The notes under the pieces are model-generated. The model did not search any database. It was not told where the DNA came from and worked only from the letters and a program-made list of their open reading frames with translations. A DNA stretch of 30,537 nucleotides from Bacteroidales bacterium UBA5342. GTDB lineage: Bacteria > Bacteroidota > Bacteroidia > Bacteroidales > UBA5342. Both the position numbers and the translations under genes were made by a program. The DNA lies in assembly GCA_002408065.1 (NCBI GenBank), contig DHQI01000129.1:58844-89380 (forward strand), given 5' to 3'. Below are positions 8,116 through 15,731 of this stretch, piece after piece (within the stretch, counting starts at the first letter, position 1; every line of letters starts with the position of its first letter).

Positions 8116-9321
8116 ATGAGAAAAATTGCAATTATTGGTACCGCTGGTGTACCTGGAAAATATGGAGGTTTTGAGACCTTGGCGCACCATTTGGTGCTGC
8201 AGCTGTCCAAAGATTATGAGCTAAGCGTGTATGCTAGTAAACCCTACTATGCCAAAGAAGAGCGTGTCAGTTATTGGAATAAAGCCAAATTGCACTATAT
8301 ACCCTTGAATGCTAACGGGGCACAAAGTATCTTGTATGATATTATTTCCATTTTCCATGCTTTGTTCCGAAATGATGTCTTGCTTATTCTGGGGGTGAGC
8401 GGTGGCATTATTTTACCTTTTATCAAGTTGTTTACGCGCAAAAAGATTATTGTAAACATCGACGGACAAGAATGGCGTAGGGCTAAGTGGGGGAAAATGA
8501 CTCGTAAGTTTCTTAAGTTATCCGAATATTTGGCTGTTAAGTTTTCGCACGCTGATATTACTGATAATATGGCACTCAAACGCTATACCTCGAAACATTA
8601 CAAGACGTTGAGTCACCTAATAGAATATGGCAGCGACCACGTGGAACAAAAGGCCATGGGAGATGTCAATTTCGATGGTTTTGCTCACGTTAAGAATTAT
8701 CTGAACAAACACGTGGGAACTTATGCTATGAAAGTGTGCCGCATAGAGCCCGAGAACAATATTCATATTGTATTGGAGGCTTTTTCGCAAACACCCCGCA
8801 AAGCTTTACTTATCGTTGGCAACTGGGACAATAGCGAGTATGGAAAGAATCTCAGAGAAAAATATGCCGGCTATCAAAACATAACGATGTTTGATCCTAT
8901 TTATAATCAGGATATTTTGGATCAGTTGCGTAAAAATTGTATTGTTTATATTCATGGCCATAGTGCGGGGGGAACCAATCCTTCTCTGGTTGAAGCTATG
9001 GGCTTAGGTTTACCTGTGTTAGCTTACCGGGTGGTTTTTAACGAAGAAACTACTGAAGGAAAAGCCATCTATTTTAAAGATGTAAAAGAATTAATTGCGG
9101 CTCTGACTCATACGCCTTATGAGCGTTATCACGAATTGGGGCAAACGATGCAAAAAATAGCTCAGCGTCGTTATACCTGGGCAGTGATAGCCCGTAAATA
9201 TTCTCACCTGATAGAAGCTGTTTATCACATGGAACGTAAGCAACGTGTAGATTCGTCGCTTTCCGGTTTGGAATATCACCAGCTTAAGAAATACGGCATG
9301 GTGCATCTCAAAAAATATTAA
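8116..9321 (+). CDS. DUF1972-type glycosyltransferase (rhamnosyltransferase-like)
   Basis: The protein has 401 residues from the ATG at 8116. The frame is open to a GTG at 8095, but MRKIAIIGTAGVPGKYGGFE is the canonical start of the DUF1972 domain, so I chose the ATG. The N-terminal domain shows GGFETLAHHL and NIDGQEWRRAKW, typical of the family that includes the streptococcal rhamnosyltransferases WchF/Cps2T. The C-terminal donor domain contains YIHGHSAGGTNPSLVEAMGL. In known members the enzyme adds a rhamnose to a lipid-linked glucose at an early step; that specificity is an inference here. The WecA-type gene follows 19 bp later, consistent with a shared early role in assembling the lipid-linked unit. 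Confidence 0.87.
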   Translation: MRKIAIIGTAGVPGKYGGFETLAHHLVLQLSKDYELSVYASKPYYAKEERVSYWNKAKLHYIPLNANGAQSILYDIISIFHALFRNDVLLILGVSGGIILPFIKLFTRKKIIVNIDGQEWRRAKWGKMTRKFLKLSEYLAVKFSHADITDNMALKRYTSKHYKTLSHLIEYGSDHVEQKAMGDVNFDGFAHVKNYLNKHVGTYAMKVCRIEPENNIHIVLEAFSQTPRKALLIVGNWDNSEYGKNLREKYAGYQNITMFDPIYNQDILDQLRKNCIVYIHGHSAGGTNPSLVEAMGLGLPVLAYRVVFNEETTEGKAIYFKDVKELIAALTHTPYERYHELGQTMQKIAQRRYTWAVIARKYSHLIEAVYHMERKQRVDSSLSGLEYHQLKKYGMVHLKKY

Positions 9322-9340
9322 TAATATAAAATATATAGTG

Positions 9341-10462
9341 ATGAATGTAATGTATATATTTCTGATATTGAGCTTTGTTCTTTCTTTGCTCATTAGCTTG
9401 TATGCTTTGCCTAAAGTGATTCATTGGGTTAACGACCGTAACTTAGTGGACAATCCAAACGAGCGTTCTGCACATAAAATTCCAACGCCAACAATGGGGG
9501 GTATCGGGCCTTTTGCGGCACTTGTGCTGCCTATGTTGGCACTTATTATCGAGGATTTACGTTCTATCCTTTTAGTTGCTGCTTTTGCAATTACTTTTGT
9601 TACTGGTGTGTTGGACGATATGCACGACCTATCGCCTATGAAAAAGATGGCGGGCCAGTTTATCGCTGCACTTTTGTTGGCAATAGCCGGTTTTAGAGTT
9701 ACAAGTCTGTATGGGCTTTGGGGTGTTGAGGAACTGCCGCTCATGTTACAATATGTTCTTACCATTATATTGGTCATTGGTATAACAAATGCCTTTAACC
9801 TGATAGATGGGGTGGATGGCCTGACGGGTGGTGTGGTGCTTATTAACTCCCTTATTTTCGGCATTATATTTATATTGTTGAAGGATTGGTTTTTTGTTCT
9901 GCTTAGCTTTGGTATGGTAGGGGCGTATCTAGGCTTTTTAGTCTATAATTTTCATCCGGCTAAAATATTTATGGGGGATTCGGGCTCTTTGGTTGCTGGT
10001 TTCCTTATGGTGATGATGGGCTTGCGTTTGTTGCCTTATGGCTTGATGGACGAACCAGTGGCATTGAACGGTGACCAGATGACTTTATTGGTTGTAGGGC
10101 TTTTGTTTATGCCGGTTTTCGATTTTATTCGTGTGGTAGTGCAACGCTTGCGCGAAGGTAAACACCCTATGAAAGCCGATAAGAATCATGCTCACCATTT
10201 ATTGCTTAACGAAGGTTTGAACCACAAAAAAACTTCCATTGTACTTTACTGTGCACACATCCTTTTGGTCATTGTTTCTTTACTGATTAATGTTTTCCCG
10301 TTCTACTGGGCTTTGGCTTTGCTTTTTGTGGTGGCTTATTTGTTCCTCGAGGTCTTTGATGTGCGCCGTTATCAAAAGGTGAAAAAAGAGTTAAACTCTT
10401 ATCATGAAGAAGTTGAGGTTAAGAAAACAGATAATTATTTGCTTTGGAAAGACCTGTTCTAA
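9341..10462 (+). CDS. Polyprenyl-phosphate sugar-1-phosphate transferase, WecA/MraY family
   Basis: The protein has 373 residues from the ATG at 9341; a GTG at 9338 is possible but less likely. It is strongly hydrophobic, with about ten or eleven membrane segments. The family motifs are all present: RSAHKIPTPTMGGIG near the start, DDMHDLSPMKK (metal-binding acidic pair), NAFNLIDGVDGLTGG, FMGDSGS, and the KNHAHHLLL histidine loop. Members transfer a sugar-1-phosphate, often GlcNAc-1-P, from a UDP-sugar to undecaprenyl phosphate and so start lipid-linked glycan synthesis. Its place at the end of a glycosyltransferase run points to starting this polysaccharide rather than peptidoglycan. The sugar specificity cannot be read from the sequence. 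Confidence 0.93.
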   Translation: MNVMYIFLILSFVLSLLISLYALPKVIHWVNDRNLVDNPNERSAHKIPTPTMGGIGPFAALVLPMLALIIEDLRSILLVAAFAITFVTGVLDDMHDLSPMKKMAGQFIAALLLAIAGFRVTSLYGLWGVEELPLMLQYVLTIILVIGITNAFNLIDGVDGLTGGVVLINSLIFGIIFILLKDWFFVLLSFGMVGAYLGFLVYNFHPAKIFMGDSGSLVAGFLMVMMGLRLLPYGLMDEPVALNGDQMTLLVVGLLFMPVFDFIRVVVQRLREGKHPMKADKNHAHHLLLNEGLNHKKTSIVLYCAHILLVIVSLLINVFPFYWALALLFVVAYLFLEVFDVRRYQKVKKELNSYHEEVEVKKTDNYLLWKDLF

Positions 10463-10503
10463 TCATTGACAGGAATACCGTAACATTATAAAACAACAGA
10501 GAG

Positions 10504-11019
10504 ATGAAAAATAAGTCAGAGTTAAATATTGCAATCATAGAAGATGATTTGTTTTATGCCAGCGTTTTAGAGTCATTTATACAAAAGCATTTTGAAGCTG
10601 ATGTTAAGATTTTTCATTGTGGTAAAGGCTTTTTGAATGAAGATATTACAGCTTACGATGCCCTGTTATTGGATCTTAACCTGGAATGCGAAAATGAAGA
10701 AGCAATGAATGGAAAAAATATCCTAAAGCAAATATATACGGTTGATCTTCAGACTAAAGTGGTGGTGCTTACTGCTCAGGAAGTTATCGAGGATGCGGTA
10801 GAATTGCTTAAAAATGGTGCCATCGATTATATTGTGAAAAATGAAGAGGCTTTTGAGCGTTTACAAAATTCTATAGAGGCTATACAGGATTTCCGTCAAA
10901 TTACGAAAAAGATAGACTCAGGACAGCAAAGTAAAACCAAAATGCGTAAAGGGTTTAGGCTGAAAGTAACGATGGTAATAGTGATAGCGGGTATTTCAGT
11001 ATGGATGCTATTGCGCTGA
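10504..11019 (+). CDS. Response-regulator receiver domain with C-terminal membrane helix
   Basis: The protein has 171 residues. Residues 8-130 are a CheY-like receiver: acidic triad EDD at 13-15, phosphoacceptor D57 in LLLDLNL, switch T90 in VVVLTAQE, and K112 in YIVKNEE. After a basic linker (KTKMRKGFRLK) residues 153-170 form one hydrophobic helix, and the protein ends with R171. There is no DNA-binding or enzymatic output domain, and no histidine kinase in the window. It lies 41 bp after the WecA-type gene, so it is probably in the same transcript. It may report phosphorylation to a membrane partner such as the polysaccharide machinery; this is inference. Its last 12 bases overlap the 3' end of the opposing AraC-type gene. 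Confidence 0.85.
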   Translation: MKNKSELNIAIIEDDLFYASVLESFIQKHFEADVKIFHCGKGFLNEDITAYDALLLDLNLECENEEAMNGKNILKQIYTVDLQTKVVVLTAQEVIEDAVELLKNGAIDYIVKNEEAFERLQNSIEAIQDFRQITKKIDSGQQSKTKMRKGFRLKVTMVIVIAGISVWMLLR

Positions 11020-12135
11020 TGCTACTTGTTGCTGGTACTCACTCGGTGTCATCCCTGTGTGCTGTTTAAAGATGCGTACCAGCGTCGTTTTCGAATTAAA
11101 ACCACTATCCTCGGCCAGAGATAAGATGGTATAATTTTTATTTTTAGGATCATCCAACAATCCTTTCAGGTGTTCTACACGGAAAGTGTTGATATAGTTG
11201 GTAAATGACTGCCCTTTGGCAACATTGATGCAGTGAGATAAATGGCGTTGCGGGCAGCCCAGTTCGTCAGCCATATCTTTTAATGTCAGCATACCGTTCA
11301 GGTAGCTTTTATTATTGCTTATGTACTTTTCTGCTTTTTGCATCAAGGCCTTCTCCTTGTTGTTAAGTTTTTCTCTTTCAGGATTTTTATAATTATCGTT
11401 CTCAGCTACTATCTTTCGGCTTTCTCTTACCCTCTCGGCTACAAAAAGTGTACTGTAGTTATTGGCCATAAACAACAGGATATAGATGAAAAATGTAGCA
11501 AGGGTGCTGGTTATCAGCATTCTGTCGTAAAGTAATACCGGAAAGGCCAGGCGGAATACCTGAATAAGCATAATACCTATAAACAGAAAGAAGGTTCCCT
11601 TTACTAAGTTACTCAGCCAAATGTTGATAATGGCATCTCTGGAGCTGCCGGCACTTCGCTTATGTTTTTCTACCAGCTGGTACGAAAGGTAGATGTAGAT
11701 TAGCATCACCAGATACTTAAAAATGTAAAAGCCTGTGACGTAATCATTGTCTACATTGAGACAAGAGCCTTCGTCGTAGCATTCCATAACACCTGCTACT
11801 TTGTTGGCATATATTTTTGCAAAAAAGTGGAAAACAAAGGGAATAAGATGCAGAAGTTCTTTTGCCTTAATTTTAAAATCCGGAATAGTGCCGGACTTGA
11901 TATACATATACAGGAAAAAGGGGTGGAGTAAATGAGTATCGCATACAGTGGCAATAAACAGAGGATAGCGTGCTGCATTTCCACGGGCATACAATACAAA
12001 TGAAAATTCAGTCACCACTAACAAAACCAGCCAAGACATAAAAATCCATTCAGGCAGTCCTTTCTTGCGTCGCGTTATCAGCGAGAAGAAAAAGAAGACC
12101 AAAAGGCCAATTGATATAATGAATAAGTATTCCAA
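11008..12135 (-). CDS. Membrane-embedded AraC-family transcriptional regulator
   Basis: The protein has 375 residues. The first ~220 hold about seven hydrophobic segments. A charged linker (about 225-265) leads to an AraC-type double helix-turn-helix (about 275-372), seen in LTLKDMADELGCPQRHLSH, the FRVEHLKGLL core helix, SLAEDSGFNSKTTLVRIFKQ and TGMTPSEY. This layout is common in Bacteroidota and suggests that the membrane part senses a signal while the tail binds DNA from the membrane. The start is TTG at 12135; an in-frame TAA lies two codons upstream and the next Met is at about residue 33, inside the membrane region, so TTG is favoured. Its targets are unknown; the polysaccharide cluster and the LRR gene are the nearest candidates. 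Confidence 0.85.
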   Translation of the reverse strand: MEYLFIISIGLLVFFFFSLITRRKKGLPEWIFMSWLVLLVVTEFSFVLYARGNAARYPLFIATVCDTHLLHPFFLYMYIKSGTIPDFKIKAKELLHLIPFVFHFFAKIYANKVAGVMECYDEGSCLNVDNDYVTGFYIFKYLVMLIYIYLSYQLVEKHKRSAGSSRDAIINIWLSNLVKGTFFLFIGIMLIQVFRLAFPVLLYDRMLITSTLATFFIYILLFMANNYSTLFVAERVRESRKIVAENDNYKNPEREKLNNKEKALMQKAEKYISNNKSYLNGMLTLKDMADELGCPQRHLSHCINVAKGQSFTNYINTFRVEHLKGLLDDPKNKNYTILSLAEDSGFNSKTTLVRIFKQHTGMTPSEYQQQVASAQ

Positions 12136-12138
12136 TGT

Positions 12139-12185
12139 TTAAATGAAAAATGAAAAATGATGGATGACCGGTGACGGATGATTAC
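12139..12185. repeat. Low-complexity repeat tract upstream of the AraC-type gene
   Basis: An aaaaatgaaaaatga run is followed by gatgaccggtgacggatga. The same two-part arrangement occurs, inverted, at about 342-405. It sits in the 92-bp gap between the LRR gene stop and the regulator start, and no clear promoter is visible there. Confidence 0.5.
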
Positions 12186-12227
12186 TGCAATTTATTATAA
12201 GCTTGCCAACTGCCACTGCCTACTGAA

Positions 12228-13145
12228 TCATTCTGCCAAAAACTTAGCCTTAAGCTTGCTCCAATGTTCCTCTTCAGGATAAATAGCGGCTTTAGGATAG
12301 TTGATAATGGCGTTGTTATCTGTCATCAGTGGTGTGTCGTCAAAGGTCTGCGGACCTATTTTTGTGTTAGCACTTCTGATGTTTAGCTGATATAGTTTGC
12401 TACATTTATAGAAGGCTTTGTCTTCTATTGTTCTTACTTTGTCGTATAGTTTAACGTTTTTTAATGCTGTATTGTTAAGAAAAGCCCGTCCGCCTATGTA
12501 ACTCAGCTCACGCGGAAATTTCTCAAACGATACATTTTTGCTATTGGCAAAAGCCCTGTCTCCTATGTATTTCAGACCTTTGTTAAATTCAAGATGACGG
12601 ATGCCTCCGCAGCTGTAAAAAGCATAAGCACCAAGGGTGTCGAGGGCTTCGGGTAATTTTATATCAGTAAGTAAGTCCAGATTGTAAAAAGCGCCTTCGC
12701 CGATATAGCTGATCTTGTCGCCCATTTCTAAATATGCGATGCTTTTGCAATCGGCAAAACTACCATTGCCCAAGTGTTCCAAAGTCTTGTTAAGGATCAC
12801 TGTTTTGACATATTTACAGCCATAAAAAGCATCATTTTTTAGCGCTTTCAGGTATTTTGCTTTCGAAAAATCGAGTGTGGTGAGTGTGGTATCTTTGGGG
12901 TTTGGGAAAATGCTCTTAACGCGTTCTTTTCCGGCTATTTCCTCTACCTTGATACCATCTATTGTTGCCGGGAAAACTCCATCGAAGTGTTCACCTTTAA
13001 ACTGAACGATGCGGCAGGCTATTACAGTGCTACTATCTGCTGAGGCATAGATGGGTTCTGTTTCCCATTCTTCATTAGTGCTGTTGTAAGAGGTGTTACA
13101 AGCGGTAAATATGTTTAAAAAAGCTAAAAGATAAATGGCTTTCAT
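12228..13145 (-). CDS. BspA-type leucine-rich-repeat lipoprotein
   Basis: The protein has 305 residues. The N-terminus MKAIYLLAFLNIFTACNTS is a short lipoprotein signal with Cys16 as the likely lipidated residue. From about residue 95 to 285 it carries LRR_5 (BspA/TpLRR) units of about 23 residues, each with the A-F-x-x-C/N-x-x-L pattern: NDAFYGCKYV, NGSFADCKSI, EGAFYNLDLL, AYAFYSCGGI, DRAFANSKNV, GRAFLNNTAL, DKAFYKCSKL. Such proteins are usually surface-exposed and mediate binding or adhesion; the partner here is unknown. A TAnnTTTG promoter element and the terminator of the upstream protease gene lie just before it, so it is probably its own transcription unit. Confidence 0.88.
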   Translation of the reverse strand: MKAIYLLAFLNIFTACNTSYNSTNEEWETEPIYASADSSTVIACRIVQFKGEHFDGVFPATIDGIKVEEIAGKERVKSIFPNPKDTTLTTLDFSKAKYLKALKNDAFYGCKYVKTVILNKTLEHLGNGSFADCKSIAYLEMGDKISYIGEGAFYNLDLLTDIKLPEALDTLGAYAFYSCGGIRHLEFNKGLKYIGDRAFANSKNVSFEKFPRELSYIGGRAFLNNTALKNVKLYDKVRTIEDKAFYKCSKLYQLNIRSANTKIGPQTFDDTPLMTDNNAIINYPKAAIYPEEEHWSKLKAKFLAE

Positions 13146-13164
13146 TTTTTTGATTTTAAGTGGG

Positions 13165-13172
13165 CAAAAATA
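13165..13172 (-). promoter_or_regulatory. Bacteroidota-type -7 promoter element for the LRR gene
   Basis: On the minus strand the sequence is TATTTTTG, an exact match to the TAnnTTTG consensus, 20 bases before the start codon. No clear TTG-type -33 element is seen at the expected distance, where the U-tract and stem of the preceding terminator lie. The leader would be very short. Confidence 0.55.
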
Positions 13173-13177
13173 GTTAG

Positions 13178-13223
13178 AAAAAAAGAATTCCTGACATGAA
13201 GCCTAAGCCTCATATCAGGAATT
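13178..13223 (-). terminator. Intrinsic terminator of the metalloprotease operon
   Basis: On the minus strand a 15-base arm starting AATTCCTGA (13223-13209) pairs with 13200-13186 around an eight-base loop. The outer nine pairs are perfect and the inner ones continue with wobbles. Seven T residues follow a single C. This is a strong rho-independent terminator placed 38 bp after the protease stop, and it separates that operon from the LRR gene. Confidence 0.87.
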
Positions 13224-13260
13224 GATGTTGGTCGCCCCGGTTATCCGGAAATATCTGCTC

Positions 13261-15672
13261 TTATTTTGTTAATTGATAAAGGAATGTGTAGTGGGCTTTC
13301 AGTTCCCCTTTATTTTTCTTAGCCTGTTTTTCAAGCATTTTGCTGGTAGCTGCCAGTTTTGCTTGTATTACAGGAATGGCTGCATTGTCGAAAGCTGTCG
13401 TTTTAGAACCGTTAGGAGAACCTAAGGCATCCCACGAGCTGGCTTTTTTAGCTTTAATAGTGTTGCTTTTAGGAGCCGAAAGGGCTACCAGATTGCGCAC
13501 ATAAGTAGCTTGTATGTGTTTGTCGGTAGCTGTGAGTTCGTCTTTGTCTAGAGTCTTTTGCCACACCAATTCATCGATAGCCGTCAGGTAGTCCTGCATA
13601 GTATAATCGGTATGATACATAGACAGGCGCTGGAACAGTACCGGCGACATCATTTTGTCCAGAATACCAGCCTGACGCTTGCTCATATCATAAGCCAGCG
13701 GTCCTATGCGGTCCGATAGTTCTACAGGCATGGCCCAGTTGCTCAAGTCCATCATTTCATTGTACAACCAGGCAACAGATTCTTCTTGCTTACTGCGTTC
13801 TACCGGCGTGTAATATGGTGTGTTGTCCCCCTCTACCGGGATGTATTTGTACACACCACCGATATATGAAAGCACATGTCCCACATAACGACCGTGCTGC
13901 TTCAGAACTTCGTCATAAATCTCTTTGGTATAATCGTATTTACCATATTCCTCGGTCGTCCATTCTATCAGGTGATCCATAATGTACTTCAGGTTCTTCA
14001 CCCCGTACACGCTGGCTTTGACAGCATCGTCGCCCAAAGCTTCAGCCTGAGAGGTCGGATCCAGACAAATAGGCATTTGTTGTTCGCCATACACATAGCG
14101 AGGATCGTCTTTTTTCTCCAGCAACCATTGATTCAAGGTGGCATATTCTTCGTCAGACGTTTTAGCTTCGTAGATAGGTGCATAGCCCCATTTAATGGCG
14201 TGAAAATCGTAAAGACCGATAGTAGGAGGGAGCAAGCGTACACCTTCGTCGCCCGGCTGAGCTATGTAGTTAAAGCGCGCATAATCCATAATAGATGGCG
14301 TAGTCCCAAACTCCTGCGTAAAGGTAGCTGAGCGCAAAGAATCTACCGGGTAAGCGTATGAAGCGCGCATATTGTGTTTTAGCCCTAGTGTGTGTCCTAC
14401 TTCGTGTGCCACAATGTAAGCGGCTATATCACCTTGGATTTCTTTATCCATATTTTGTAGTTTAGCTCTGTCGTCGATGGCTACAGTTTGTATAAAATAC
14501 CAGTTACGCACCAGCTCGGCCACATCGTGCCACCAGTACACATCACCACAGATCACTTCGCCTGTACGTGGGTCGGTACGGTTGGGGCCCATCGCATTGG
14601 CTTTGTTTTGGCTCACGTAGCGGATGCAGTTGTAGCGGATATCATCCGGGTTAAAGGTGGAATCATCAGGGTAAACTTCGGCTGTAATGGCATCTTTGAA
14701 ACCAATCGCTTCAAACGCCGGTTGCCAGTATTCAATACCACGCACGATAGCCTTTTGCAAATGCTCAGGAAAAGCATCATCCACATAGTAATGGATAGGC
14801 TTAGCCGGAACAACCAATTCGCCGGCTTTGTGTTTGGCCACATCTTCCGGTTTAGCCTCCACACGGAAACGGGTAATGTACTTTTTGCTGCGTGCTCCTA
14901 CCAGGTTTTGGTCGTAAATATGGCGGGAGGTCGCAAAATACCCCATACGCTTGTCTTCCTGACGCGGCATCATCTTATCTTCCGGCAATAGCATCAATGA
15001 GCGGTGCATAATGGCCATAACAGCTTGTCCGTTGGTGCTGGTAAAGCCGAAACGGGTGCGCATTTCGATGTTTTCAGGGAAAGCGGCTGAACTCAAAATT
15101 TTGGTCACATCTTTGTTGGCCGATCCCAGTTTGTATTTAGCGTTGAAAGGCGATACGATCTTAATTTCGTTTTCAAAGAATTTGGTCACCTCAATAATGA
15201 AAGCTGTAGAGTCTGCATTGTAAGTCACAATGGGGAAAACCTCTAGGATTGGTAATAAAGTATGACGTTGTATCGACTTATAGATGTTTTGATCTTCAAA
15301 ACCATCAACATTGCTAACCTGTTGGTAAAGCATTATGTTATCGTCCTCTATTCCAAACGAGATAAGTGCCGGATCTTTGCGCATATCGCCTGAGATGACT
15401 TTAGAAAAATCGCTTACTTCAGATACACGCGAAGCAATAATCATATCGCGCCCCAGCAAGCTGTCCGGAATTTCGAAAAAGTACTTATTGTCTTCTTCGT
15501 AAATGGTAAAAAGGCCTTGGTCTACATTTTCCAGACTTTGGAAATGTGCATAGTCTTTTTTGCCTTTTTTACCGTTCGACTTCGCGTCTTTTTCTTCTTC
15601 GGCTGTAGCAGTAAGACTCACCAATAGAGCCAATACCGCTATCAATGTTTTTGAAATGTGTTGTATTGTCAT
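13261..15672 (-). CDS. Secreted zinc-dependent metalloprotease (DUF5117/DUF4953 type metzincin)
   Basis: The protein has 803 residues with a signal peptide (residues 1-24, ending LTATA-EEE). The zinc site HEVGHTLGLKHN is at 423-434, the metzincin HExxHxxGxxH pattern with the glutamate base. SIMDY at 460-464 fits the Met-turn. The ~350-residue region before the catalytic part (for example YFFEIPDSLLGRDMIIASRV) matches the layout of Bacteroidota proteases annotated with DUF5118/DUF5117/DUF4953, and the length is close to that family. It should act in the periplasm or outside the cell and cleave proteins or peptides; substrates are unknown. It follows the SusD-linked lipoprotein by 59 bp and ends at a strong terminator, so it is the last gene of the SusCD operon. 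No T9SS tail is visible at its end. Confidence 0.92.
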   Translation of the reverse strand: MTIQHISKTLIAVLALLVSLTATAEEEKDAKSNGKKGKKDYAHFQSLENVDQGLFTIYEEDNKYFFEIPDSLLGRDMIIASRVSEVSDFSKVISGDMRKDPALISFGIEDDNIMLYQQVSNVDGFEDQNIYKSIQRHTLLPILEVFPIVTYNADSTAFIIEVTKFFENEIKIVSPFNAKYKLGSANKDVTKILSSAAFPENIEMRTRFGFTSTNGQAVMAIMHRSLMLLPEDKMMPRQEDKRMGYFATSRHIYDQNLVGARSKKYITRFRVEAKPEDVAKHKAGELVVPAKPIHYYVDDAFPEHLQKAIVRGIEYWQPAFEAIGFKDAITAEVYPDDSTFNPDDIRYNCIRYVSQNKANAMGPNRTDPRTGEVICGDVYWWHDVAELVRNWYFIQTVAIDDRAKLQNMDKEIQGDIAAYIVAHEVGHTLGLKHNMRASYAYPVDSLRSATFTQEFGTTPSIMDYARFNYIAQPGDEGVRLLPPTIGLYDFHAIKWGYAPIYEAKTSDEEYATLNQWLLEKKDDPRYVYGEQQMPICLDPTSQAEALGDDAVKASVYGVKNLKYIMDHLIEWTTEEYGKYDYTKEIYDEVLKQHGRYVGHVLSYIGGVYKYIPVEGDNTPYYTPVERSKQEESVAWLYNEMMDLSNWAMPVELSDRIGPLAYDMSKRQAGILDKMMSPVLFQRLSMYHTDYTMQDYLTAIDELVWQKTLDKDELTATDKHIQATYVRNLVALSAPKSNTIKAKKASSWDALGSPNGSKTTAFDNAAIPVIQAKLAATSKMLEKQAKKNKGELKAHYTFLYQLTK

Positions 15673-15731
15673 TTGTTTTTTATGTGTATTATGAAAAAAT
15701 CTTTTAATCTGATGTCTTAATGTCTTTTGTC

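Noticed and set aside
9421..9864. 147-residue minus-strand frame inside the WecA-type gene
   Set aside because: It lies entirely within a gene with full family motifs, has no recognisable domain, and its composition is that of an antisense shadow.
13876..14991. Two plus-strand frames (151 and 167 residues) across the metalloprotease gene
   Set aside because: They are antisense to the HEVGHTLGLKHN coding region and neighbouring protease sequence, and have no motif or promoter of their own.
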